From Burkholderia seminalis DSM 23518 (lineage in GTDB: Bacteria > Pseudomonadota > Gammaproteobacteria > Burkholderiales > Burkholderiaceae): a DNA stretch of 64,000 nt. Positions 7,319 through 15,729 of the stretch are shown here, in pieces. Where the stretch lies: positions 6,808 through 70,807 of the forward strand of contig NZ_CADFDK010000022.1 of NCBI RefSeq assembly GCF_902832885.1, read 5' to 3'. The position numbers and the translations under genes are program-made. How positions within the stretch are numbered: the first letter of the stretch is position 1; every line of letters starts with the position of its first letter. The notes under the pieces were generated by a model. The model worked only from the letters and a program-made list of their open reading frames with translations. It was not told where the DNA came from and searched no databases.

Positions 7319-9091
7319 TTATCGGGTTGGACGGGACGCACCTCGATGATGTGAGGGGCGCGATTGACGTTGGAAGGCTGCGCTGACCTGACGTGCCCGC
7401 TTTGCCTCTTCGTCGTGGAGATAGGTCGACGTCGTCGCCACCGACGCGTGACGCAGGTTGTCTCGCACGGCGACCAGTTCCACGCCGGCGTCGAGCGCGT
7501 GGGTGGCGTGTGTATGGCGCAGCCAATGGGGGCTGGCGTGCCGTAGCTTCTCGGCAAGCGCCGGATGGCGGGCGTTCACGCGTTCGGCCGTGTCCCGAAA
7601 AAACTCACCTAACGCCTGCCGCAACCGCGCTGCGCTGATACCAGCACCGGCATGGCATTCCGTTCGATGTTCCGCAGTGAGGGTGGTCACCAATGGGGTG
7701 GCCGGATGCCAGCGGGTGCGCATGACCGGTAGCCTCCGTGCCTTCAGTGTGCGCCGTAGCGCGTCCCGCGCGAGGGGCGGCAGCGCCACGCGCCCCGCCT
7801 TTGCTCCTTTTCCCGTTACCTGCAGCCATAACGTACCGCGGGCGTCCGCCGTGATGTCGCCCAGCGTTGCGGCCACCAGTTCCTGCGCCCGCAACCCGGT
7901 CGCGTAGCCGAAATCCAGCACAAAACGCAGTCGCTCGGCAGCCGGTGCGGTCCAGCCAGTTCGCTCGAGCTGGTCGGCCGCAGCCCGCACGATCTTCCAC
8001 TCACGGCCCGTCAACGCCCGCCCGGCATCAAACGGTGCACGGGCTGCGCCTCCGCGCACTGTCACTCCCGCAAACGGATTGAGCACAACGTAGTGCTGGT
8101 CCACGAGCCACTCGAAGAGGGCGCGCAGGACGGCCAGCGCATAGGCGGTTGACCGCGCCGTCAGGTGTCCCGTGAACGGGCGCCAGGCGGGCGTCGTGCG
8201 CGGGCGCGGTGGACCGATCCAGCGGGCGGCGGGCGTCGGATGGCGCAGGAAGGCCCGATAGGCGATCGCGTCGTCGGTGGTGAGCGATGAGAGGGGCTGG
8301 CGGCGCTCGACGATGGCCCATAGCAACAGCCGTTCGGCCTCGCGCCGGTAGGCACGCACCGTATGGATGCCCTCGTGGAGTACCAGCCATGCCTCGATCG
8401 CCTGGTAGTCGTTGGTGGCGGCGAGGCCGCAGGTGTCGTGCGGGGCCCGGAAGCGGCCCTGAGAACCATCGAGGTCGGCGGGCAGGGAATCCAGGGACCA
8501 CTGTGGCACCCACTGAGCCGTCACGGCCTCGTAACGAACCAGCGCGGCGGCGCGCGGGCTCAGGTCCGCGTGCGCCGCGAGGAGGGTTTCGACGCGGTGC
8601 GCACCCTGGCGCCCCAGTCCCGGTATCGGCCGCCACCAGCCCCGGCGGTGGGCGATCCGCACCAGCAGGTCGGCGAAGGAGTCGATGTCGGCCGCGGCAA
8701 GCGCCCGCGCGATGCGTGGTGGCAGCCAGCGGGCCACCGGGTCGGTTGGCTGCGGCGCCGGGATGGGGGTAGTCCGCAGGACGTCGAGCGCGGTGACGAC
8801 CTGTGCCGTGTGGCGGGTACGGTCCGCGGCCGGATGGGTGAACAGCGGGATCAGGTCGTCGCGGTGGCGGGCGCTTGCGCACGCGACGAGCTGGCGACGG
8901 ATCCGACCCAGCAGCCCCCGCGATGACTGGCCATCGGCCCGTCGGTGCGGCAGGTAGCGCACAACGGCCGCGCGGGCTGTGAGGCCGGCGTGCCAGGCGC
9001 GCAGGGCGGCCAACGAGGCGAGATCGGGCAGGGCGGTCGCGGCGACATTTCCGCCGTCCGACCCTGCGGAGGAGGCAGGGGCAGTACTCAT
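7319..9091 (-). CDS. Large tyrosine recombinase (phage-integrase family, DUF3701 type)
   Basis: 590 residues, longer than a usual integrase because of an N-terminal extension. That extension has a helix-hairpin-helix-like segment (about 100-150, WLPPRIARALAAADIDSF, IPGLGRQGAHRVETLL) as in the DUF3701 integrases common in Burkholderia. A SAM-like core-binding region follows (IEAWLVLHEGIHTVRAYRRE). The catalytic domain shows R in GYATGLRAQEL, a Lys in VTGKGAKAGRV, H-x2-R in HWLRHTHATH, H in LRHAS and the nucleophile Tyr in TSTYLHDE. All catalytic residues are present, so it should be active. Its attachment site is not identified. Confidence 0.88.
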   Translation of the reverse strand: MSTAPASSAGSDGGNVAATALPDLASLAALRAWHAGLTARAAVVRYLPHRRADGQSSRGLLGRIRRQLVACASARHRDDLIPLFTHPAADRTRHTAQVVTALDVLRTTPIPAPQPTDPVARWLPPRIARALAAADIDSFADLLVRIAHRRGWWRPIPGLGRQGAHRVETLLAAHADLSPRAAALVRYEAVTAQWVPQWSLDSLPADLDGSQGRFRAPHDTCGLAATNDYQAIEAWLVLHEGIHTVRAYRREAERLLLWAIVERRQPLSSLTTDDAIAYRAFLRHPTPAARWIGPPRPRTTPAWRPFTGHLTARSTAYALAVLRALFEWLVDQHYVVLNPFAGVTVRGGAARAPFDAGRALTGREWKIVRAAADQLERTGWTAPAAERLRFVLDFGYATGLRAQELVAATLGDITADARGTLWLQVTGKGAKAGRVALPPLARDALRRTLKARRLPVMRTRWHPATPLVTTLTAEHRTECHAGAGISAARLRQALGEFFRDTAERVNARHPALAEKLRHASPHWLRHTHATHALDAGVELVAVRDNLRHASVATTSTYLHDEEAKRARQVSAAFQRQSRPSHHRGASRPTR

Positions 9092-9179
9092 GAAACCAGT
9101 TTAGGTCGCCGGGAAAGCACTAGCGATAAGATTATTTATCGCAAGTTCCGTAATAGGACATCCACCGTCAAACGTGTTG

Positions 9180-9352
9180 TCATCTATGGGAGCAGGTCAA
9201 CGGCTCGGGGCTACCTATACGGATGTTCTCGTACTCGCCGAAGCGTGGCGCAGACTCTATGCTGGCGTGCAGACCAAGCCGCGCCAACAGCGGCAGAATT
9301 GCATAGTCATGGCGCCCGCACGGAGTTGACCGGTCTGCAGTGCCAGGTTCAT
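9180..9352 (-). pseudogene. Frameshifted partner gene downstream of the antitoxin-like gene
   Basis: An ATG at 9352 overlaps the upstream stop (ATGA) and reads MNLALQTGQLRAGA, then ends after 31 codons. In the neighbouring frame the text continues coherently (HDYAILPLLARLGLHASIES..., FGEYENIRIG) to a stop at 9180. The simplest reading is a translationally coupled second gene, frameshifted near 9310 and perhaps truncated. No family is recognised. It may be the former toxin partner of the adjacent antitoxin-like protein. Confidence 0.4.
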
Positions 9353-9753
9353 CCGAGGAATCCGGCCTCGGCCATCTGCAGATACTTGATGGTCGCGTCC
9401 GCGTGCCCCTCAGACACGAGAGTCTGCGCCGTTTTGTAGTCAAACTCGCGCAGCGGCTCGTTCTTGAACCAGAAAATCGCACGCTCGACATCGCCTGAGA
9501 CGTCTGTGGCTGCGCGAAGCACGCGGAGCGTTTCGCGCAAAAAGCGCTGGATCGCCTCGGAATCCGGCGCACGGCTGATCGTGCTCCGATGGACATGAGC
9601 TTGCGTAGCGAGATCCTGCAGGTCGAGACGAAGCACGCTGCTGTAGCGACGCGGCGAAATCGACACCGGGCTGGCGGCGGTGTCATGCAGGTAGCTCAAC
9701 AAGGCGCCGAAATCAGCCTTGAACGTCGGAATTGCTGCAGCTCGAGCGGACAT
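9349..9753 (-). CDS. MbcA/ParS/Xre-type antitoxin-like protein
   Basis: 134 residues. The N-terminal half looks like a weak HTH (LDLQDLATQAHVHRSTISRAPDSEAIQRFL). The C-terminal part, FWFKNEPLREFDYKTAQTLVSEGHADATIKYLQ, is typical of the MbcA/ParS/Xre antitoxin toxin-binding domain (small hydrophobic core with a P-L...F..KTA..L...G). These proteins normally neutralise a RES-type NAD-consuming toxin and repress their own operon. No RES domain follows here; the downstream frame is broken. It is therefore probably an orphan that may still repress or protect. Confidence 0.7.
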   Translation of the reverse strand: MSARAAAIPTFKADFGALLSYLHDTAASPVSISPRRYSSVLRLDLQDLATQAHVHRSTISRAPDSEAIQRFLRETLRVLRAATDVSGDVERAIFWFKNEPLREFDYKTAQTLVSEGHADATIKYLQMAEAGFLG

Positions 9754-10198
9754 TTTGCGACCTCAATTCAACATAAATACGACGTAATAGTAGCGCAAAG
9801 AATGCTGGTTGGTTCAAGAGGCGAAGGGGTTGGTCGTAAGCGGCCAGCCAACCCGTCTTGAGTTTGGCCGGGGCGCTTGGGAGTATCGTGCCCACTTAAC
9901 GAATAAGCGGACACGTGAAGGCGAGGCGAAATAATCGGTCAGTGCATGTTAGCCGCGATGCTTCCGTCATGTGGAACAGACGGCTTGTCGACGGACGGAA
10001 TCATCAGATTGGCCGACGGGAAGCTTCGTCGCGCGTACGGCTCGGGAATGAGCTGGTGGCTGATCGGCATGCGGAGGGAATAGGAACGGAAGGGGGAGAT
10101 ATATTGGGGTCTTATCAAGAGCAATTTTTTCGAAGGCCCTTTCCGGTTTTTCGAAGTCGCTGCTATTTGAGTATATGAAGCGCTGAAAGGGAGGCCCT
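9754..10198. other. Divergent intergenic region upstream of the defence-like block
   Basis: 445 bp without a supported gene. Toward 9754 an A/T-rich stretch (ATAAATACGACGTAATAG at about 9773-9790) should hold the antitoxin promoter. Toward 10199 a strong ribosome binding site (AAGGGAGG, about 10187-10194) precedes the sigma-like gene, behind an A/T-rich segment at about 10095-10180 that could be its promoter. Confidence 0.5.
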
Positions 10199-10972
10199 AT
10201 GGCCCGACAATTGACGAAAAAAACGCTCGCCGGCGTGACGATGACCCGATTGCCGCAGGTGCAGGCTGAGGTCGAAGAACTCCTCGAATTGCCGGAGGCG
10301 GTGTTACTAGAGCGCGCGGCAATATCAACGAAAGGTTCGGAAGGCTACTGTAGTTCCGAGGCACTGGTCGCGTTGTATCGCGAGGCGTGTCGAAGCGGCC
10401 AGGCGACGGTGGTGAACGGATTGATCTCCCGACTCATGAGCCACTGCAGCAAGCTTGCCAAGCACAAGCTCTTCATACGCGGTATCGATTCGGAAGAGGC
10501 GGTCCAGAACGTCGTGGACAGATTCGTTGACTTGCTGGTCGCCGCGGCAGGGAATGAACATTGCGAGCAGCTCGATTTCTTCGAGGTGCTATTCGACAAC
10601 GCCGTTGCGTCGCTGGCTGCGAGCGAAGCGCGCCGTGCTCATGTCAGGCATTCACGGTCCTTGCCGATCGCCGAGGCGGCGGACGACGACGCACCGACTC
10701 GGGATCTTGCGGACCGAGGCAGGGCCGACCTGTCTTTGCCACTGGGGTTGACCGAGCCAGAGCGGGGCGTGTTCACCACGCAAGTGCTTGCTGAAATTGC
10801 GAATCTTCCTGAGGCGCAACGAACACTGGCCATCATGACGGTTCTTGGTGTTCAGAGTGAGTCGAACGACCCGATGGAACTGACCATTTCCGCCACGCTT
10901 GACGTCAAACCGAAGACGGTGAGGAACCGTCAGAAACGAGTCGCAGAGAAGCTCGTCAACTTTAAGGAGTGA
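10199..10972 (+). CDS. Sigma-70-like protein (region 2/4-type, divergent)
   Basis: 257 residues. The C-terminal portion (about 205-257: LPEAQRTLAIMTVLGVQ..., ISATLDVKPKTVRNRQKRVAEKLVNF) resembles a sigma region 4 helix-turn-helix. The helical middle (LISRLMSHCSKLAKHKLF..., AVQNVVDRFVDLLVAAAG) could be a region 2-like bundle that binds RNA polymerase. An excellent ribosome binding site lies 5 bp upstream. It opens a co-directional block and is followed at once by an unknown gene, then by the ubiquitin-like cassette. A role as dedicated activator of that block, or as a phage-transcription decoy, is inference. Confidence 0.6.
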   Translation: MARQLTKKTLAGVTMTRLPQVQAEVEELLELPEAVLLERAAISTKGSEGYCSSEALVALYREACRSGQATVVNGLISRLMSHCSKLAKHKLFIRGIDSEEAVQNVVDRFVDLLVAAAGNEHCEQLDFFEVLFDNAVASLAASEARRAHVRHSRSLPIAEAADDDAPTRDLADRGRADLSLPLGLTEPERGVFTTQVLAEIANLPEAQRTLAIMTVLGVQSESNDPMELTISATLDVKPKTVRNRQKRVAEKLVNFKE

Positions 10973-11611
10973 ATGATGACCATCAACAATCCTCAAGGCA
11001 AGCTGCAAATTGAGGAGGTGCTGTTGCAATTTGCAGCGGAGCGGGCGTTGCCGACCGCTGATCAGCTGAGCCACTACATTCGAGTGTTCCCTCAGTACAG
11101 GGATGAGCTCATCAATTTCGCAGCGTCGTTGGTCCATGATCAGTTCTCTGCGGAACCCGTCGAATCAGATGCCACCCGGTTGCTCGCTAGCCGCGCCGTG
11201 AGCCGCTTCCATAATCTTCGCTTCGAGCAAGAAAGGGCGCGGGCCGGACAGGTGTCGAAAAAGGTGGAAAACCCCATTGCGCCCTTGTCGCGCACGGACT
11301 TCGGCAGTCTCGTTGACGCGTTGGGTTTGCCAAAGCAAGTGGTGACCAAGCTACGAGACCGAAAGATCAGTTTTTCGACGATCCCGAGCGGTCTTATCGA
11401 TGTGCTAACTCACAATCTGAAGGTCGCGCGGGATGTTACCGTTTCTCATCTGATGGCGAGACCGGAGGTGGCAAGACTGGCCACTTCGTCGTGCACATCC
11501 AGCGGGTCAACGTCCAACAAGCAGGAATCGTTCGATGAGGCTTTACGGCATGCTGGACTGTCTTCAGCTGAAATTTCAGTGCTCATGAAACGCTTTGCCG
11601 GCGAGCATTGA
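10973..11611 (+). CDS. Unknown protein paired with the sigma-like factor
   Basis: 212 residues, no family recognised. An N-terminal helical motif (about 14-50, LLQFAAERALPTADQLSHYI..., QYRDELINFAASLVHDQ) looks like a small protein-interaction module. A middle part follows (PLSRTDFGSLVDALGLPKQVVTKLRDRKI), and a serine/threonine-rich linker precedes a final helical segment (ESFDEALRHAGLSSAEISVLMKRF). The start follows the sigma-like stop directly, with AAGGAG 3-6 bp ahead of two possible ATGs (10973, 10976). Tight coupling suggests a partner, for example an anti-sigma-like regulator; this is not shown by the sequence. Confidence 0.6.
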   Translation: MMTINNPQGKLQIEEVLLQFAAERALPTADQLSHYIRVFPQYRDELINFAASLVHDQFSAEPVESDATRLLASRAVSRFHNLRFEQERARAGQVSKKVENPIAPLSRTDFGSLVDALGLPKQVVTKLRDRKISFSTIPSGLIDVLTHNLKVARDVTVSHLMARPEVARLATSSCTSSGSTSNKQESFDEALRHAGLSSAEISVLMKRFAGEH

Positions 11612-12067
11612 TCATCGATTTTCCATTCCCTTCGAGGGTGTTCCACTTTTGACCAATCCTCCCATCAGTCTGACACCGAGCTATCGTACCTCCAGTTGGA
11701 CTTCTGTCGGCCATGAAACGTGCAGTCACGCGCGCGTCATGGCCGACCAGATGCCATCGTGCAAGCCTCCTGACACGATTCCCTCTCTCGTTCCCCTTTG
11801 ACTCGATCGTAGGCATTGCTACGTGCTGGCTTATGTGCCGGGATTCGCCGTGCTCACGTGCCTGGAGCGGGTGCCGTTCGATGTTTCCGGGATAGCAGCG
11901 GTGCGGGCTGGCCAATGGGGAGCGTGCTCGCGGGTTGCTGATTCCTTGAGTGACCTGAGAAAAAATGTGCCGCGTGACTTTCCGGTTTTTGTGAATCGAA
12001 GCGATTTCCCTTGTGAAGGCCATCATCAGCGCTCGGCTGGTAAGGTCAACGATAAGGATAGCGAATC
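11612..12067. other. Intergenic region upstream of the ubiquitin-like cassette
   Basis: 456 bp. Open frames on both strands here lack recognisable domains and ribosome binding sites. The end (AAGGATA at about 12054-12060) provides the Shine-Dalgarno for the Ubl gene. The length suggests the cassette has its own promoter or regulator site, separate from the sigma-like pair. Confidence 0.45.
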
Positions 12068-12541
12068 ATGACTATTTTTTACCAAATGCAAAGCTGTCGC
12101 GAGGTTCGGAGTCTGGATGTGGTCGAAGGCATCACGCTGGCTGAACTGGTCAGCGCGGTGTCCGCGGGCGTGGTTGAGCAATTGAAGGTATTCGAAGAGG
12201 ACGGCGATCTGATGTTGACGGAGGAACGGCTGATAGTGGTTCTGCGCGACAAGCGTCATCCGAAGCTGCATTTCCACCCTCACTGCGAGGTCAAAGTGGT
12301 GGTTCATTTTAATGGCAGGGTGATCGAGCGCTTGGCGTCGCCTGCGATAACCGTCAGCCGCCTGAAGCAGTGGGCTGACAGCGAGTTCGGCGTCGATCCC
12401 GTGCACGCCGCGGAGCACGTGTTGCAGTTGAGCGGGACGACCGAGCGCCCGATGGGCTCGACCCACGTGGGTGCGCTCACGCAGCACGGCAGCCACTGTG
12501 TTTCGTTCGACCTTGTGCCGAACGAGCGCTTCCAGGGGTAA
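12068..12541 (+). CDS. bilA: Tandem ubiquitin-like protein, BilA-type modifier
   Basis: 157 residues. Two beta-grasp-like units can be traced. The first spans about 1-70 (V-x-EGITLAELVSAV..., DGDLMLTEERLIVVL). The second spans about 72-157 (CEVKVVVHFNGRVIE..., LKQWADSEFGVDP, ALTQHGSHCVSFDLVP). The architecture recalls ISG15 and the bacterial BilA modifier. The protein ends in Phe-Gln-Gly, so a C-terminal glycine is already exposed for adenylation and transfer. Assignment rests mainly on gene order: E2-like, JAMM protease and E1 genes follow directly. In studied Bil systems the modifier is attached to a phage tail protein and spoils virions; that role is inferred here. Confidence 0.78.
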   Translation: MTIFYQMQSCREVRSLDVVEGITLAELVSAVSAGVVEQLKVFEEDGDLMLTEERLIVVLRDKRHPKLHFHPHCEVKVVVHFNGRVIERLASPAITVSRLKQWADSEFGVDPVHAAEHVLQLSGTTERPMGSTHVGALTQHGSHCVSFDLVPNERFQG

Positions 12542-12544
12542 GAC

Positions 12545-13033
12545 ATGGACGCCGCTCAACCGAGCTTGACCCCCGACGCGCGCGCCTTTGGTGCGGATGT
12601 CGCGGCAGCGCCGTTCTGCCTCGGTGAGGTGGGCGGGAAGTGGCGTTTGCGAGAGATCGTGTGGCCGAAAGCACTGATCGACGTAACGGCGTCCGTCGGT
12701 ACCTTCAGTTTGCGCTTTGACCTCAGTGGCTTCCCGGTTCAGCCGCCGACCGCTCAACTCTGGGACCCGGTGGCCAACTGCCCACTACCGTTTCACCGAT
12801 GGCCGCGTGGTAAGGGCGGGCGAGTCAGCGACGTATTCAGATCTGACTGGCAGCACGGCACGGCGCTTTATCTCGCCTGTGACCGGGTGACGATCATGAC
12901 GCATCCCAACTGGGTTACCCAAATGCCAACCAGGCTTTGGCGGACCAACGGATCCATCGTTCAGTATCTCGAGGAAGTTTATGTCCTTCTCAATTCGGAA
13001 GACTATTCGCCGCCTTTGGTCGCCGCAGCATAG
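12545..13033 (+). CDS. bilB: E2-like ubiquitin-conjugating enzyme, BilB-type
   Basis: 162 residues starting 3 bp after the Ubl stop. The UBC-like fold shows a beta-rich N-terminal half ([22 protein letters not shown]), then W-rich [22 protein letters not shown]. The likely catalytic cysteine is Cys112 in [10 protein letters not shown], followed by the helical end [17 protein letters not shown]. Bacterial E2s of this class carry a C-D-R type active site in this place. It should accept the activated Ubl from the E1 and pass it to a target. Its 3' end overlaps the next gene by 53 bp if that gene uses its first ATG. Confidence 0.78.
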   Translation: MDAAQPSLTPDARAFGADVAAAPFCLGEVGGKWRLREIVWPKALIDVTASVGTFSLRFDLSGFPVQPPTAQLWDPVANCPLPFHRWPRGKGGRVSDVFRSDWQHGTALYLACDRVTIMTHPNWVTQMPTRLWRTNGSIVQYLEEVYVLLNSEDYSPPLVAAA

Positions 13034-13496
13034 GGTGGTATGCAACGTCTGGCTGTGGCATCGATTGGTGCGCGGACTGCGGCACCGCAGCGACGGACAT
13101 AGGGAGAGTGGTGCTTTCCTGCTTGGTGATATCGACGGCGAGGTGCGCACGATAACGAACTTCGTGATGTATGACGACATCGATCCACATGCACTCGATA
13201 GTGGATACGTCCATATCGATGGTCGCCATATGGGACGTCTCTGGGCGCTCTGTCGTGAGCAAGGCGTGTCAGTGGTTGCGGATATCCATACGCATCCGGG
13301 TGGATACGGCCAGAGTGACACGGACCGGCAAAACCCGATGGTCGCGGTAAGAGGGCATATCGGAATCATCGTGCCGGAGTTCGCGGCGCGAACGGTGTCC
13401 AGGCAGAACCTGGGCATCTATGTGTACCAGGGGGCGCACAAATGGGATGAGGTCGGCGAGCACCGAAATCGGAAATTCATGTACATCGGCTTGTGA
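12981..13496 (+). CDS. bilC: JAMM/Mov34 metalloprotease (deubiquitinase-like), BilC-type
   Basis: 171 residues from ATG 12981. A GTG at 13035, directly after the E2 stop, is an equally good start and would leave the whole domain. The zinc and catalytic residues of the JAMM motif are present: Glu42 in [10 protein letters not shown], His103 and His105 in [10 protein letters not shown], and Ser112 and Asp115 in QSDTD. Family members process or remove ubiquitin-like modifiers. Because the Ubl already ends in glycine, deconjugation is the more likely job here. The gene overlaps the E1 gene region at its stop (GTGA). Confidence 0.85.
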   Translation: MSFSIRKTIRRLWSPQHRVVCNVWLWHRLVRGLRHRSDGHRESGAFLLGDIDGEVRTITNFVMYDDIDPHALDSGYVHIDGRHMGRLWALCREQGVSVVADIHTHPGGYGQSDTDRQNPMVAVRGHIGIIVPEFAARTVSRQNLGIYVYQGAHKWDEVGEHRNRKFMYIGL

Positions 13497-13504
13497 GGGA
13501 AATC

Positions 13505-14869
13505 GTGACCAACCAATTCGAGGCAGAGTCGTTGCACCGTACAGTCAAGCGACTGGTTGATAGTGGGCGAGCGAAGTCTTTCGACGAAGCGCAGGCTATA
13601 GCCGAAGGATTTCGCCTTCACCTTGACCTGTCGGCGTCACGCTGCCTGCACGAGCAGATCGCAGCGATTGCACTTGTGGAGTTGGGGCGACGTGCGTTCC
13701 TTGGTGGCGTATCCGTATCGGGAGCCCTTGATGTGGCGCTTCACCACACGCTTGGCGATGAGACCTTGCTGCGCGACGCGCTGACGCGTGCAGGTGCGAG
13801 TGCGGCGGAACCGGCAGACGGTGTTCCGATCATCAAGGTCGGCGCCGCCGGTGATCCGCGTTCGCGGTTTCATCTCCGCCTTCTCATGGCGGGCTGGCGC
13901 GCAGGCGTGGCCCCGGTGAATGAGCCGTTCGAGATGGTCGCGGCCAGCGAGGAATACGTCATGCCGCTTGCCACAGTGGCATCCGCGGCGTTGGCGGTGA
14001 GTCAGGCGTTTCGTTACGTCAGCGACGGATATAGCGCTGGGTCAGAAGTCATTGGCCTGTCGCTATGGGCTCCTGGGGCATTGGCTTGGTCGGCTGCGCA
14101 CGCCGACGGACCTAGGCTGCAAGTGCTTCCCTCGTCTGTGTGGTTACTGGGATTGGGACACCTGGGGCAAGCATTTGCATGGTGTTTGAGTCTACTGCCG
14201 TATCCGCCCGGAAAGGGCAAGCGGCCACGTCTGCTTCTGCAGGACACGGACGTGGTTGGCGCTTCGACGGAAAGCACGTCGGTGCTCACGAACGCGGATC
14301 ACATGAACCGCCAGAAGACCCGGGTCGTGGCCGACTGGATGGATCGTCAGGGTTTCGCCACGAATATCGTGGAGCGCGGTTTCGATGCGTACACGCGGCG
14401 CGGCACCGATGAACCTTCGCTGGTTTTCTGCGGCGTCGACAATCCGGAAGCCCGTCGCGCGCTCGACTCTGCCGGCTTTGGCTTCATTGTCGAAGCCGGA
14501 CTGGGAAGTCGGTACGACGATTTCCAATGTCTTCGTGTGCACACGTTCCCGGCCACTCGATCGACGGCCGAAACCTGGGGGCCGCGTCCGCAGCAGCCAG
14601 AGCCAGTACTTAATGGGGCCTATGCGGTATTGATGGCGCGGGGCGCTAATCGTTGCGGCGTCGTTCAACTGGCGGGAAAGGCGGTTGGTGCGGCATTTGT
14701 CGGTGCTTTTACGGCCGCGCTCGCAGTCTCGGAGGCCCTGCGCGTCCTTCATGGGCACGCACCGAGTGAAGTGGCAGACATTGATATGTTCGCGCTGGAG
14801 TGCCGCAGCGTTGTCCAGAATCGCCGGGATCATCGTTGTATCAATCCTGGGTTCATTGCAGTCGAGTAG
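13505..14869 (+). CDS. bilD: E1-like ubiquitin-activating enzyme (ThiF fold), BilD-type
   Basis: 454 residues from GTG 13505 (AGGGA 4 bp upstream); GTG 13493, overlapping the JAMM stop, is an alternative. An alpha-helical N-terminal domain of about 200 residues precedes a ThiF/MoeB adenylation domain. That domain has a Rossmann loop in VWLLGLGHLGQAF, the acidic motif LLLQDTDVVGAST, an Asn/Arg/Lys set in NADHMNRQKTRVV, and FCGVDNPEARRAL. It would adenylate the Ubl C-terminus and load it as a thioester; the active cysteine cannot be fixed by eye. It completes a four-gene cassette in the Bil order. Confidence 0.82.
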   Translation: MTNQFEAESLHRTVKRLVDSGRAKSFDEAQAIAEGFRLHLDLSASRCLHEQIAAIALVELGRRAFLGGVSVSGALDVALHHTLGDETLLRDALTRAGASAAEPADGVPIIKVGAAGDPRSRFHLRLLMAGWRAGVAPVNEPFEMVAASEEYVMPLATVASAALAVSQAFRYVSDGYSAGSEVIGLSLWAPGALAWSAAHADGPRLQVLPSSVWLLGLGHLGQAFAWCLSLLPYPPGKGKRPRLLLQDTDVVGASTESTSVLTNADHMNRQKTRVVADWMDRQGFATNIVERGFDAYTRRGTDEPSLVFCGVDNPEARRALDSAGFGFIVEAGLGSRYDDFQCLRVHTFPATRSTAETWGPRPQQPEPVLNGAYAVLMARGANRCGVVQLAGKAVGAAFVGAFTAALAVSEALRVLHGHAPSEVADIDMFALECRSVVQNRRDHRCINPGFIAVE

Positions 14870-14920
14870 TTCGGTCAGGCGTGACGCTTGCAAATAAACC
14901 ATGCAGAAGGAAACTTATCA

Positions 14921-15634
14921 ATGAGCCGCTACGAGAACACATCGGTCAAGATCAAAGGCGTTGGCAACCACGTCGGAGACAAGGTCAAGGTTACGAACAA
15001 CCATGTGACCAACAACATGTATCGTGAGCCGCCGAAAAATGGTGGTGGTCCGCCGGACGGATTGTTGCCCATCGCGTTTCTGGCGTTGCTGGTCGTCTGG
15101 TTTTTCTTCCGCCACTTCGAACAGATTGAATCGCTTCTCAAGAACGCGAGTGTTGTGGCGATCATCCCGAGTGCATTGGCATCGCTCATCGCATTTGGGC
15201 GGGATCGCGATCTTGCGCCCACGACGCTGGCTCTCCTTCCAGCCACTGGTGCGGCGCTAACGGCGTACCTGCTGCTCGGGATCATTCACAACAACGTACC
15301 GCCGCAGATCCTGGCATTTGCCGCGACCGCAGCGGCCGGCAAGTTCTGGGCGACTTTGATCCGGGAAGACTTCCAGGTCGTGGTGCAGAACGGCGGCGCG
15401 ATTGCGCTATGCGTTTTTGCAATTGCCGTCAACGGGCTTGCAGGGCTGCGTGCGTTCGCGGCCACTAATAACAGCTGGTGTGGATGGCTGTGGACGCTGA
15501 CGTGGCGTTATTCTCCCGTACGGCATCTCTGGAGCCAGTTCATGTTGTTGGGCGGGGCGCTGCTTTTGACGACCGGTCGCGCATACGAACTGTTCGTCTG
15601 GTTTCAGGAGGCCATGCGAGCCGCGTTAGCGTGA
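14921..15634 (+). CDS. Multi-pass membrane protein of the Bil/Iet block, unknown
   Basis: 237 residues from ATG 14921 (GAAGGAA about 10 bp upstream). The first 45 residues are polar with a repeated beta-like pattern (SVKIKGVGNHVGDKVKVTNN) ending in a Gly/Pro-rich linker. Five or six hydrophobic segments follow: LLPIAFLALLVVWFFF, VVAIIPSALASLIAFG, LALLPATGAALTAYLLLG, ILAFAATAAAGKFWA, AIALCVFAIAVNGLAG and FMLLGGALLLTTG. It is placed between the E1 and the AAA ATPase genes, all in one direction. It could be a membrane effector or an anchor for the conjugation machinery. No family is recognised. Confidence 0.65.
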   Translation: MSRYENTSVKIKGVGNHVGDKVKVTNNHVTNNMYREPPKNGGGPPDGLLPIAFLALLVVWFFFRHFEQIESLLKNASVVAIIPSALASLIAFGRDRDLAPTTLALLPATGAALTAYLLLGIIHNNVPPQILAFAATAAAGKFWATLIREDFQVVVQNGGAIALCVFAIAVNGLAGLRAFAATNNSWCGWLWTLTWRYSPVRHLWSQFMLLGGALLLTTGRAYELFVWFQEAMRAALA

Positions 15635-15729
15635 GAGCGTGCCGGTGTCGTCTAAGGAAGCGGGCAAACAGGCTGACCACGATGGGACTGCTTGACGAAA
15701 TGAGTGTCATGTAGTCTCATCTGCACATT

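Noticed and set aside
11583-12026. A 147-codon minus-strand frame between the sigma-like pair and the Ubl gene.
   Set aside because: Low-complexity basic text, no ribosome binding site and no domain.
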